DNA from: a bacterium
GTDB lineage: Bacteria > Patescibacteria > JAEDAM01 > Absconditabacterales > Absconditicoccaceae
DNA: 15,307 nt
Assembly: GCA_030528665.1 (NCBI GenBank)
Contig: JAUMYK010000015.1
Location: 1-15,307 of the forward strand
Reading direction: 5' to 3'
Of this stretch, positions 1-8,977 are shown in pieces. Every line of letters starts with the position of its first letter. Position 1 is the stretch's first letter. The notes under the pieces are model-generated. The model had not been told where the DNA came from. It was given only the letters and a program-made list of their open reading frames with translations, and did no database searches. Both the position numbers and the translations under genes were made by a program.

Positions 1-673
1 CAGCCTCTTCTAGCTTCTCTATCTTCCCCTCTGCTTCTGAGAGTTGGGACTCGAGAGTTGTGATTTTTGTACTATTTTCTTGCACTTTTTCTTGGTTGAT
101 GTCTGCGATTCCGAGCATATCCCAAGTTTTTGTTCTACTATTCCATCTGTAGGTATTTCCTTTGATATTGACCAATAATCCTTCTACTTTTTCCGCTTCT
201 GTAAAAAACGCAGTAGCTTCACTTTTATTTGCAAAAGTAGGACTTTTAACTCATTTTTTTGCGTCAATTTGCCCCTGGGCGTCTAAAGTTCATTGAGTAA
301 TGACCCCATTGGTAAAGGTTTGCGTCCCATTCCATACTTGAGCCTCGTCTTTATCGATAAAATCACTCGCTCCTGCGGTGATATAACATTTTGTACCATT
401 CCCCCAAGTTTTTTTGTAGTAATCGACCTCTATCGCTGGGTTGTCTTCATTGAGCCCCCTTTTATGAAGGGTCATGATACCATCACTTGCGGAGGCAAAT
501 GCCATCTCAAAAACCGAACCATCTCCATTTTGAAAAACAACAGTTTCATTGGTAAACTCTACTGATTTGGGAGATCAATCTTGATTGGATCGCCCAATAA
601 GAGAAGAAATTCTGACCTGAGTATCTGATGCTTTGAGCTCATCAAGGAGTCTGAATTGATAGAGACTTTTCAT
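1..673 (-). CDS. Tail-fibre/appendage-like phage structural protein (3' end beyond window)
   Basis: Reading TGA as Gly joins the frame from ATG at 673 to the window edge, about 224 codons, with three internal TGA codons (for example 290-292 and 251-253). The protein starts MKSLYQFRLLDELKASDT and continues with a beta-rich, Gly/Asn/Thr-rich region (SSLIGRS, GDGSVFEMAFASASDGIMTL, AQVWNGTQTFTNGVITQGTL). It ends in the window with a heptad-like stretch (INQEKVQENSTKITTLESQL, then SEAEGKIEKLEEA). A beta-rich head followed by a coiled coil is typical of trimeric tail fibres or other virion appendages, but I do not recognise a specific family. It is divergent from the large gene at 790. No convincing Shine-Dalgarno site precedes the start. 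The structural role is inferred from composition and context. Confidence 0.6.
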
Positions 674-724
674 AATGCTATGCAGAGAAATATAAATGTT
701 GATGTGAGAATAGCTAAAAAATTT

Positions 725-746
725 ATGTAAAAAAATTTTTTTACAT
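725..746. repeat. 22-bp perfect palindrome in divergent intergenic region
   Basis: ATGTAAAAAAA is followed directly by TTTTTTTACAT, giving 11-bp arms with no spacer. It lies between the divergent genes at 673 and 790, where an operator or divergent-promoter element would be expected. As RNA it could also form an A/U hairpin. I see no well-spaced -35/-10 pair around it, so its role is not settled. Confidence 0.6.
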
Positions 747-768
747 CTTTTTTTTGGTTATCTTTTGA

Positions 769-783
769 GAGAATTTAATTCTC
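769..783. repeat. Short palindrome just upstream of the large gene start
   Basis: GAGAATT-T-AATTCTC has 7-bp arms around one base and ends 6 bases before the ATG at 790. It occupies the place where a ribosome binding site would sit, so it could act as an operator or as a hairpin that limits initiation. No clear Shine-Dalgarno sequence is present. Confidence 0.45.
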
Positions 784-789
784 ATAAGT

Positions 790-3700
790 ATGAATATGAA
801 AAACTTTCTGCTTCCTTGGCTTAACAAAGAAAATGAATCTTTGACTAAACTCCCAAATAACCCCCTAAATAAACTCCAACTAAGTTCAAGTTTTAATACT
901 CCTAATGGGGGGTTTTTAGGGAAAAAAGCCCCTATAACTCCTATCCCTCATACTGTTCCTATCACGCCAGTACCACAAACTTCTACCAACCCAGTACCTA
1001 TGACACCAGTACCGCAACACATTCTCCCACAAATGCCAAAGTGACCTTTGCATTTGAGAGGACAACATACGGTCATGCCAAATGCGGAGTCAGGATTTAC
1101 GGAGCTAAACATGGGCAATAATTGAGTTGAACAAAAAACAAGGGAAGAGTTAAATACAGTAAATAAACAGGAAGAACTAAAGCAATTTGCCGAATTTGCA
1201 AGTAAGGTATGATCTTTACGCAATTTAAATCCAGAGTATTTGGCTGATCAATTTCCTCTTTTAAGTAGTAATGCCGAAGCTCGAGAATATCTTCAAAGTG
1301 ATATAGAAAAAATTTCAAACCAAGAAAAAACAATGGAGGAACTGCTTTCGGTATATAGTAAACATTTCCCAGGCTACTTGAGTGAAGAATGACCTCAAGA
1401 ATCTCAACTAGGATTTTGGGAGAAGCTCTGAAATAATTTCCTGAATGGAGGACAAACCTATGCAAAGGGAGTAGAAGGATTGCTTAATAAATTTGGTGAT
1501 CTGACTATAGGAACGCAAGACTCAGGGGCTGAGTGGGAATATCTTACCCAAAAGTATAATGTGCAGTATCCTGCTCAAATTGATCCAGAAACGCTTAAAA
1601 AGGAGAGAGAATACCTGAAACAACATCCTGAAGTCCTTAAGGATTATGGGACAACACTCTCGCATGATGTTCTCAATGTAATTGAATGAGGAGCAGATGT
1701 GATGTTTAGTATTTGAGCTCCAGTACTCAAGGGGGCTATGGCGGTAGCTGGTGCTACAGAAGCTGGGGAATGGGCATTATCAGGGCTGGATAAGGTATTT
1801 GGAAAAGCGGGTGAAATTGTTAATCATCTCCCAGTACTTAAACAATTTAGGGATAGTCTCTCTGAGGAAGATAAGAAAAGATTTGATAGTTTTATAGGAG
1901 GATCAGTGACAGCACTTTTTTGAGGACTAAAAGGGAAAAGGAATCTGATCCAATCCAAGAACCCTGCTCAGTTTAAGAAGAATTTCATCAATTTTGTCAA
2001 AGAAAATAGTAATCCTCTGGAGATCATCAATAATTTTCAGGAGAATGTTTTGAATATCCCAAAAAAATTCTTGCCTACAAGACAAAAAGCACAAACAGTC
2101 TCAGGAGGAAAGAAAACTACTCCTGTGGTCGGAGAAGTAGTCACCAAACCACAAAAGCCAAGTATTATAGAAGACTGGTCAGGGGTAACGCAAGACCTCA
2201 AACAAAGGGTACAAAATAATGCTTATGTCCAAGAATACGCTAAACCAATGCTTGAGGAGATCGACCGCGATGGCGTACCAAGCAATAAAGATGAGTATAT
2301 CAATAGACACCTTGAAACCAAGCTCCAAGAGATCGCAGAAGGGCTCGAAGAGCAGAAAAACTTGATCAAAAATGAAGGTGGAAAGGTTTACAAACAGATC
2401 AGGGAAACCAATGTACCTATTGAGCTTTGAGATGCGAAGACAAAAGTAGAAACACTTCTGAATGATAAACAAATCAGCGTAAAGGATGGAAGACTGAATT
2501 TTGATCAAAGTGCAATCATTAAAGCAGAAGATGCAACCGCACTCCAAAGAGTCTACGACAGGATAGCGAGTGGGAAAATCACGAATGCAGAAGAGCTCCT
2601 CAATCTCAGAAAAGTAGCCTCTGACCTCTCTAAATATGATAAAGGCGTAAGTGGAGATGGGGTCTCACTTATTAGAGGAATGAGAAAGGTAATCGATGAG
2701 ATTGCTAAGGAGCAAATTCCAGGACTGAGGGAGGCAGATGCTCACTATGCAGATATGATTGATGTCCTTGATGAGATGCAGGAGGGGATAGTATATAAGG
2801 AAGTAGCAAGAAAAGGGCAGCTCAAGGATAATGCAGTAAATATCCTGAAAAATCTGAATAATCCCAACAGACTTCCTCTCGCAAATAGGCTAGAAAAATA
2901 CTATCCAGGACTTAAGGCACAGATCGAAGCAATCACGATGCTTCCTGAGATCGTCAAAGTCTATACTCAAAAATCCAAGCTCAGTAAATGGCTGGAAAAT
3001 AATGTGGTACAGATAATGATTGCTGGGGGTGTAGGTGGACTTACGAGTGGACTGGGTGGAATCCTTGCAGGTGCTGGAGCTGGGATGATCAGTAAATTGT
3101 CTCAGAACATCTGAAAAAGCGTGATTAAAAAAATGATGAGTAAACAGAGTCCGAAAGCTCTGGAGTCGATGGCAGAAATCCTGAAAAAACAACAAGAGAG
3201 AAAAGAATTGACTGCAGGAGAAAAAAGTCAACTCAACCAATTAACTACAAAGATTATCGAGGAAGGCGAGACGATCAAAAAATCGAAGGCTGAACAGCAA
3301 CAGCGAAATCAGATTAAAAACTATTTGAATAAAGAATTTGGGCAAGCTTTACCTCTCAAAAAGGATGTTCCAAGAAGCTTTTTACCTGCTGGGGAAAAAC
3401 TTGTAGCAGGGGAGGGGTTTGTTAAAAAAGAAAAATCAATCCTTGAACTCGATAAAAGACCCAACATTTTGTGAGACTCAATAGCAAGAAACAGCAAGAA
3501 GATAGACAAAAGACCTGAAAACATCATCGGACTCAAACAACAGAAGACTCCATCAGTACAGTTTAGTGAGGGAATTGAGAAGCTGAGTAAGGGAGAGTTG
3601 CCTGCCAACAGGACGCTCTCACTCGGAGAGCCTCAGGGAAAATTAAAAGAAGTGTTATGAAACGATGATCTTTTCATCACCCAACGCACCTTGAAAACAA

Positions 3701-6700
3701 AATTGAAACAGCATCAGCTCAGTTTTGATGATCTGCAAGGACTCGAGAAAGCTATCGCAGAACCTGTAGTAATTTATGAAGCTGGACAGCATGCAAAATC
3801 AATCATTGTCGTCACTGACCTTAATAAAGGGAACGAGAAAATCGCAGTTGCGATAGGATATGATAGGAAAGGATGGGCGGAAGTTAACGAGATCAAAAGT
3901 ATCCATCCTAAAGACCTCAATCGTCTCCTCGATGAAGCAGAAGGAGGAAAGATCAATAAACTCCACTTTGAGGATACAAAAAAACTTCAAGCTTGGCTTG
4001 GCTCAGTCACTCTCAAAGAGCAACAGCCCACTACCATAGCTTGAAGAATACCTAATGATAACCTTTTTTTTAAAAAAAGCAAGTGAAAAAACATTTTGTG
4101 AGACACGAGGATACACAACAAAAAAGAAAATGATGTGTCATCAAGCATCATTGGACTCAAAACAATGAAAAAAACTTGAAATCCTGAGAAAAGTGAGTAT
4201 ACTATGGGTGGTAAAAAAGAGACCGCCCAGCCGGCTGTGAGCTTCTCCTCGGAGAATGAACCAGCATTGGGTGTCTCTTTTTTCGCTAAAGAGCAAAAGA
4301 TTGCCACAGACAAGAAACATCTCAAGGGGCAATGGCAGATAGAAAGGAATGGAGAAGTGGTTACCAGCAATGTCCGTAAGGGAGATGAGTTTAGTAACAA
4401 AGTAGATTTTGGAATAGAAAAAGGAGAGGAGCAGTACGCAAAAAATCTAGAGAACGTCATTCAAGGAGAAAAGTCGGGAATAATAGGTAAAGTAGAAATA
4501 AAAGGGAAACAAGAAGAAATCAGACTCACGGAGAAATCTTTTCTCCATATCTTCAAAAAGCATAGAGTCTTTAATCCCAATAACCTCATAGCAACGGTAA
4601 ACCGTCCAGACTATACCATAACGAATGTTACCACTAAAGATACCTCAATCGGACTCCAACTGAACAACAAGAATAAGATCAATCTTTTCAAAAAATTGGA
4701 TGATCAGCACTTTTTAGTCGTATGAGCCAATAAGGAGGCGGGTTACTATGTGGCAACCCATTTTGAGGTTGTAGATCGTGCGGGAAATAAGCTGGCTGAG
4801 TATCTCAAAAGAGGCGATCCCTTAGATCAGAAGACAAAAGATTTTGTTGTTCAAAACACCCCTCAAACCAAAAACATTCTCTGAGATACGAGGATTTATA
4901 AGAAAGTGAAGTCTGAAACTAAATACCAACTCGCAGACCAAACCAAAAGCGAGAACTTCAAAAAATGGTTTGGAGACTGGGAGAAAGATCCAAAGAATGC
5001 GAGCAAAGTCGTGAATGAGAAAGGAGAGCCGTTGGTAGTGTATCACGGAACGGATTCAAAATTTTATATCTTTGAGCAGATGGATGCAGGAGGAGGGTTT
5101 CCAGAGGCATCATATTTCTCAAGCAATAAATTAGTCTCCGATACCTACTGAAAGAATATAATGGAGGCTTATTTGGATATTAAAAATCCTTATGAATTTG
5201 ACGCAAAGGGATGAAATTTTAATGATCTTTTTGATGATTTGTATAGTTCTATGCACCATGCTAAAAATAATTGATATGATGGTATGATAATTAAAAACTT
5301 TGATGATGATTGGGCTCAAAAATGAGGATGACCTTTAGGGAATACTTATATCGTCTTTGAACCGAACCAAATCAAATCTGCTACAGACAACATCTGAAGC
5401 TTTGATCCAAATAATCCTGACATTAGATACCAAAAGCACTGAGTAGCGAATCCACTTGAGAAAAACATCTCAGCACAACAAGCAACCCAGCTAAACAACA
5501 TCAGAAACGGTAGAAGCGTACAGGAACTCGCAGATCACTATGGTATTGATATAAAAACTGTAGAGATAATCACGACTCCTGAAGGACTCAAAGCCTATGG
5601 AAAGTATGGAGACTGAGTGATTACCCTTGCTGAAAAAATCAAAGAGGGGACAGCACCGCACGAACTCTTCCACGCTACCTTTGACCTCGTAGATCAGGGA
5701 AGAAAGGAAAGCATCCTCGAGGCGATAAGGAAAGAAAAAAAGCTGGACACACTCAACGCTGAGGAGTTTTTGGCGGATAATTTCGCTGAATACTTTAGAA
5801 CCGGAAGGATGAAGGGAGAAAAAGTCGTAGGAAATGTAGGAAGAAGTCTGAGCAGTAAACTGATGGGGATGGTCAAGGAGTTTTATCAAAGGGTAAAGGA
5901 CTGGATTACAGGAGTAAGTAAGAACAGGAGTCAGGTTAAAAAGCTTTTTGATGAAATCTTGGATGGAGAAGTAGATAGAGAGATGTTAGGAGAAATGTTG
6001 GGAAATAAAAAAAAGGTGGCTACTGACAGCCGTGCACAAGGTGCACCGTCACTGCAACCACCTCTTTCAAGGTTTAGTATACAGATAACAGACAAAAATT
6101 CAAGTTTTTACAAACAAAAATTTGATGCCTTAAAAACTAAACTCAAAATAAATGGATTATCTGCTAGAGAGTTTATAGATGAAATCAAGCTTATTACAAA
6201 AGATAAGTGAAATAGCGGGTATATGATCAAATCAAAAAATGGAGAAAAAGCATCAATCCGTATTTCAGACCATTATGCAAATGCTCAAAATAATAAAAAT
6301 CGTTGAGAATTTGGTAATAATGCGAGTATTGTCATAAAAATACCAAGTAAAAAGAAATCGTTTTTCAAAGCTGATAATGAAGTTAATTTGATAGAATATG
6401 TATATAAGCCAGAAAATCTCACTTTAAAGAAAATGGAGAATATCCTAGACTCTTTTAAAGAATGGATTGATACTACAGAATACAACGATAAATGATATGA
6501 TCTCAAGCATATTTCAACGAAAGCTAGCCTAGAAAATGGGGAAGTGAAGTATCAAAGAGTCTATCACGGCTCTCTGTATGAATTTGAGAAATTTGATAGT
6601 AGTCATATGGGGAAAGGAGAAGGGGCTCAAGCTCACGGTTGGGGGCATTATGTAGCAGTGGATAAGGAAGTAGGGAAAGCGTATGCGAAAGACTGAAGCC

Positions 6701-7074
6701 TCTATGAGGTAGAAATCCCTGATCCAGTAAAATCAAAGACTCCAACAGGTAAGAATTATTGGGAACAACAATGAAAGGTAAAAAGTAGAGCTGTTGATGC
6801 TATAGTCAAACAGCTGAAAAAATGATTGCCTCAGGAGAAGATAATAGAACTAGATGAACTTATAGACAGTTGGGAGAGTGGCTATGATCATAGTATTGAA
6901 TGATGAAGAATGTATAGGATAATAGCCAATACGCTTTGAAGCGATAAAAAAGCATCGCAATTTTTACAATCTCTTGGGTATGATGGAATCCATTATGATG
7001 GAGGAAGAGATTGAGAGGCTTATGTAGTCTTTGATGATGCTAAGCTGGAGATCAAGAAGCATACGAAATTATAA
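790..7074 (+). CDS. Giant polyvalent phage protein with nuclease-like, ART and metallopeptidase domains
   Basis: One frame of 2,094 codons with roughly three dozen TGA codons, ending in TAA at 7072-7074. Seen in order: P-x-T-P-x-P-Q repeats (residues about 48-80); helical regions to about 737; a Gly/Ala-rich hydrophobic segment (738-772); a MuF C-terminal-like or nuclease-like region (968-1075, QLSFDDLQGLEKAIAEPVVI); a second nuclease-like domain (1234-1358, HIFKKH then VNRPDY); an ART domain (1389-1547, VVYHGT, SYF, YIVFEPNQIKSA); a zinc metallopeptidase with HELFH at 1624-1628 and later EEFLADNFAEYF; an unrecognised region (1761-1917); and a second ART-like domain (1925-2094, VYHGS, YVVFDDAKLEI). 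Polyvalent proteins of this kind in phages are thought to travel in the virion and act on the host after injection. Domain calls come from motif reading. Start 790 was chosen as the first ATG; 796 is the alternative. Confidence 0.85.
3615..3631 (+). repeat. Short hairpin in a linker of the giant gene
   Basis: GCTCTC-ACTCG-GAGAGC gives perfect 6-bp arms. It sits in the linker coding region just before the MuF-C-like domain, preceded by a CCTG/CAGG inverted pair at 3601-3612. It is the smallest of three palindromes inside the gene, all in linkers, and on its own could be chance. Confidence 0.4.
4213..4283 (+). repeat. 71-bp palindromic element inside the giant gene
   Basis: The outer arms AAAAAAGAGAC (4213-4223) and GTCTCTTTTTT (4273-4283) are exact reverse complements. 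Inside are CCCA/TGGG (4226-4229 with 4268-4271), GCTG/CAGC (4234-4237 with 4262-4265) and a tight central hairpin TTCTCC-TC-GGAGAA (4243-4256). It is translated in frame as the linker before the second nuclease-like domain. The nested, imperfect arms recall in-gene palindromic insertions such as Rickettsia palindromic elements, or attC-like structures. That comparison is inference. Confidence 0.6.
6013..6065 (+). repeat. 53-bp palindromic element inside the giant gene
   Basis: Nested arms AGGTGG/CCACCT (6014-6019 with 6058-6063), TGAC/GTCA (6024-6027 with 6048-6051) and GTGCAC-AAG-GTGCAC (6032-6046), preceded by an A-run. It is translated in frame as the linker between the metallopeptidase region and the unrecognised domain. 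Its layout matches the element at 4213 (A-run, nested arms, linker position), although the sequences differ. Confidence 0.55.
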
Positions 7075-7078
7075 AGAA

Positions 7079-7109
7079 AAATCTGACACTTAAGTCAGAT
7101 TTCTTTTTT
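7079..7109 (+). terminator. Rho-independent terminator of the giant gene
   Basis: AAATCTGAC-ACTTAA-GTCAGATTT, a 9-bp stem with a 6-nt loop, followed by CTTTTTT. It starts four bases after the TAA stop and should end the giant gene transcript. Confidence 0.85.
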
Positions 7110-7263
7110 CTTTTCAGCTAAACTTCAGCTAAAATCAGATTTTTTATACGATTATCGTATAAAAGAAAGTGAACTAGAAAGCACTTTACAGTAGTCTAGC
7201 ATAGCCATCACTCAATTTTCTATTTTCAGCTAGAAAGATTTTGATTTGAGCTAGAAAGTGAAT
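7110..7263. repeat. Convergent intergenic region with iteron-like repeats
   Basis: No gene is visible between the terminator at 7109 and the P63C stop at 7379. Five related elements share CAGCTAAA or CTAGAAAG cores: CAGCTAAA at 7115 and 7126 (11 bp apart), GAACTAGAAAG at 7171, CAGCTAGAAAG at 7227 and GAGCTAGAAAG at 7248 (21 bp apart). Spacings of one and two helical turns suggest sites for a protein binding one face of the DNA. Possible roles are a replication origin, an attachment region or a regulator site. None is shown. Confidence 0.5.
7142..7164. repeat. 23-nt perfect inverted repeat among the iterons
   Basis: TTTTATACGAT-T-ATCGTATAAAA, 11-bp arms around a single T. It lies between the second and third iteron-like repeats. 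It is long enough to be a dimeric protein site or a hairpin, but no T-tract follows that would make it a good terminator. Confidence 0.65.
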
Positions 7264-7274
7264 TTTTGACGATC

Positions 7275-7298
7275 AAAAAAGCCCCTCTCATCGAGGGG
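7275..7298 (-). terminator. Rho-independent terminator of the P63C gene
   Basis: Read on the minus strand: CCCCTC-GATGA-GAGGGG, then CTTTTTT. A 6-bp G/C-rich stem with a U-tract, 80 bases after the P63C stop codon at 7379. Bases 7299-7378 between them hold a small ACACT/AGTGT hairpin and no gene. Confidence 0.85.
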
Positions 7299-7378
7299 TG
7301 TACACGTACACTGAGGAGTGTAGTGATTAGGGGGAGGATTGTAAGGGGGATTGATTTAAAGTTCCAATCTGTTTGTTT

Positions 7379-8299
7379 TTACTCCTCATTCACTGAGTCA
7401 ATTGTATGTCATTTGGAATCAAATTGGAATGGTAGAGGATACTGACCAGCTTTTCTTGAATTTAATTGGTTAAACATATTCCACATTTGTTCCATATTAT
7501 CAGATAGACGAAATAAGGTCATTATTTCAGCTATTTGTTGTTGTAGATGCGGTTCTCAAACTTCTACTGTTAAAGATTGATGTAACCTTGCTTGATATTT
7601 TCATTTATTATTTTTAGGAGTTCTTGCTTTTAGTTCCTGTAGTACTCATTCAGGTAGTTGATCATAAATAAGTTTATTTGTCCATTTTCCTATGATTATT
7701 GGTCTTTTTTTGATTCAATTTACTGTAAAATCCCATCCATTTAATCTAAATAATTCTTTATAAAAGACATCTGGAAATCTCTTTTGTCGAGGCAATAATT
7801 CTTCACTAATATATTCCTTTAATATCTTTTGCAGTGCATCCTTTTCCCTATCATATTGGTAACCTGTTGCTTCATCAACTAATGCAACTATTCCTACTCT
7901 TGCAAATGCACGAATAAGAATTTCACATTGATCTGCAATAATTTGTTGTCTTGGAGAAAGGTGTATATGTTTTCTAGCCTCTAAAAAGGCATCACATATA
8001 TCAGCCAATACTGTTGCTTCATATCAGTTGATTTTTGTTTTTCAAAAATAACAAGAAATTGGTTGAAAGTGGTCCTGCTTTTTCCCCTTGTAGATAAAGG
8101 GTTCTAAGGTCTTTTGGTTCAAATATCTCTGTAATCTGGTCCCACTTCTTTGTTTGCCATCATCAGCATCATCAACCATTTTTAAGGACTCTTGCATTCA
8201 TCTTGCAGACAAAACTCTTGTTCAATCCTCTAAAACATAACAAGGTATTTTGAAGCCATTTAAGTCCAACTCTCACTGATAGGTAATTTTTTTGCTCAT
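7379..8299 (-). CDS. P63C-domain phage protein
   Basis: ATG at 8299 to TAA at 7379-7381, 306 residues, with several internal TGA glycines. The N-terminal half contains MQESLKM, GTRLQRYLNQ and VLADICDAFLEARK. The C-terminal half carries the hallmark of the P63C domain: RFPDVFYKELFRLNGW (about residues 175-190), KRPIIIGKWTNKLIYDQLP, KARTPKNNKGKYQARLHQSL, then a helix ending AEIMTLFRLSD. P63C proteins are common in phages and some mobile elements; their biochemical function is not established. This gene is transcribed apart from the upstream operon: a terminator (8502-8529) precedes it, it has its own promoter (8461-8488) and a terminator follows. No Shine-Dalgarno site is obvious. Confidence 0.85.
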
Positions 8300-8453
8300 T
8301 GATCAATTGGTTAAGGTATAAAGTATTTCTGAAAATTTTCCATTGTATTTACAAAAAATATGATTATACTGATTGTGTCAGTACCTAGAGCGACCTCCGT
8401 AAGGAGTCGTACCTTCTAGGTCTTTTTTATTATTACACAACTCATAAAGCAAC
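8300..8453 (-). promoter_or_regulatory. Structured 5' leader of the P63C gene
   Basis: From the predicted start near 8453 to the ATG, about 155 nt. It holds a long stem-loop, ACCTAGA (8383-8389) with TCTAGGT (8415-8421), enclosing GACTCC-TTAC-GGAGGTC on the minus strand. A second hairpin TACTGA-CACAA-TCAGTA follows immediately, then a T-run further on. On the plus strand the long hairpin is followed by TTTTTT (8423-8428), so it could also terminate plus-strand transcription or belong to a short plus-strand RNA. A regulatory leader is the likelier reading given the strong minus promoter. Confidence 0.5.
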
Positions 8454-8460
8454 AGTCAGG

Positions 8461-8488
8461 ATTATAGCAAATACAAGAATAATGTCAA
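8461..8488 (-). promoter_or_regulatory. Consensus sigma70-type promoter for the P63C gene
   Basis: On the minus strand, TTGACA (8488-8483), a 16-base spacer ending in TTTGC, then TATAAT (8466-8461). Both hexamers match the bacterial housekeeping consensus exactly, and this is the best promoter in the window. It lies just downstream of the operon terminator and drives only the P63C gene. Confidence 0.85.
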
Positions 8489-8501
8489 TTTTTTTTCATA
8501 A

Positions 8502-8529
8502 AAAACTCCTGCCCACTAGCAGGAGTTTT
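8502..8529 (-). terminator. Terminator at the end of the replication/recombination operon
   Basis: AAAACTCCTGC-CCACTA-GCAGGAGTTTT, a perfect 11-bp stem. On the minus strand it is followed by a T-run. The TAG stop of the last operon gene (8516-8518) lies in the loop. The symmetrical A/T tails would let it work in both directions. Confidence 0.9.
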
Positions 8530-8710
8530 CTTTTGATCTAATCAAATACTCTAGCCTCTCTTTCCGTATAACTATCCTACCCTCAATTTCTTTGTAGTTG
8601 TGGTAGTCTGCGTTGCAATTCTGGGTAATCCTGAGCCATTTGGCTATATTGCTCCAGTGATTGATCTTTTCTTTCAATTCTGCTATCTCCCTAGCGGTAG
8701 TAAGCCTCAA
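8516..8710 (-). CDS. Small unknown phage protein, 64 aa
   Basis: Last gene of the operon, 64 residues, ending in TAG inside the terminator hairpin. The sequence is highly charged and helical (REIAELKEKINHW, then EIEGRIVIRKERLEYLIRSK), without a membrane segment or metal motif. The start is taken as TTG at 8710: an AAGGA sequence lies 6 bases before it, overlapping the stop of the preceding gene, and an in-frame TAA closes the frame at 8735. Coupled translation with the 76-aa gene is therefore likely. I do not recognise the family. Confidence 0.65.
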   Translation of the reverse strand: MRLTTAREIAELKEKINHWSNIAKWLRITQNCNADYHNYKEIEGRIVIRKERLEYLIRSKENSC

Positions 8711-8712
8711 AT

Positions 8713-8943
8713 CTATTCCTTTTGCTTGATAAATTTATAAAATCAATTTTTCATTAGCTCCCATTCTAGCGTTGCCTCCAAAAGCAGAATTGAACCATCC
8801 GCTAAGCATGCTCTTCCATACTTGCCATCCATATTCAGAAACTCAGCTTGTTTTGCGGTGTCTCCGTTTGCTAGCTCCAATCAAGGAGGGAGCTTGAGCT
8901 TTGCACCTTTCGGAAGCTCTCGTGTTTTAATCAACTTTGGCAT
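8713..8943 (-). CDS. Small unknown phage protein, 76 aa
   Basis: ATG at 8943 to TAG at 8713-8715, 76 residues with two TGA glycines (LPP-G-LEL near residue 21 and KN-G-FYK near residue 67). Beginning MPKLIKTRELPKGAKLKLPP, it looks like a small mixed alpha/beta protein; the GSILLLEATLEWEL stretch may be a strand-helix unit. I do not recognise the family. It follows the 130-aa gene after 34 bases, and its leader shares an AGACTTTTA element and an AGAATG start with that gene. If TGA were a stop the frame would break into useless pieces. Confidence 0.75.
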
Positions 8944-8977
8944 TCTCGTGAGTAAAAAAAAGAAATAAAAGTCTGAT

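Noticed and set aside
790..7074. A row of a dozen or more separate small genes or a pseudogene with many nonsense mutations
   Set aside because: All fragments lie in one frame, are separated only by TGA, contain no TAA or TAG until 7072, and known domains run across the TGA positions.
7079..7298. CRISPR array from the short repeats in the convergent gap
   Set aside because: Repeats are about 10 bp, imperfect and unevenly spaced, with no uniform spacers and no cas genes.
8376..8428. Independent plus-strand small RNA ending at the hairpin with TTTTTT
   Set aside because: A TATACT box lies upstream, but the -35 match is poor. The strong promoter is on the other strand, so I list it only as an alternative to the leader reading.
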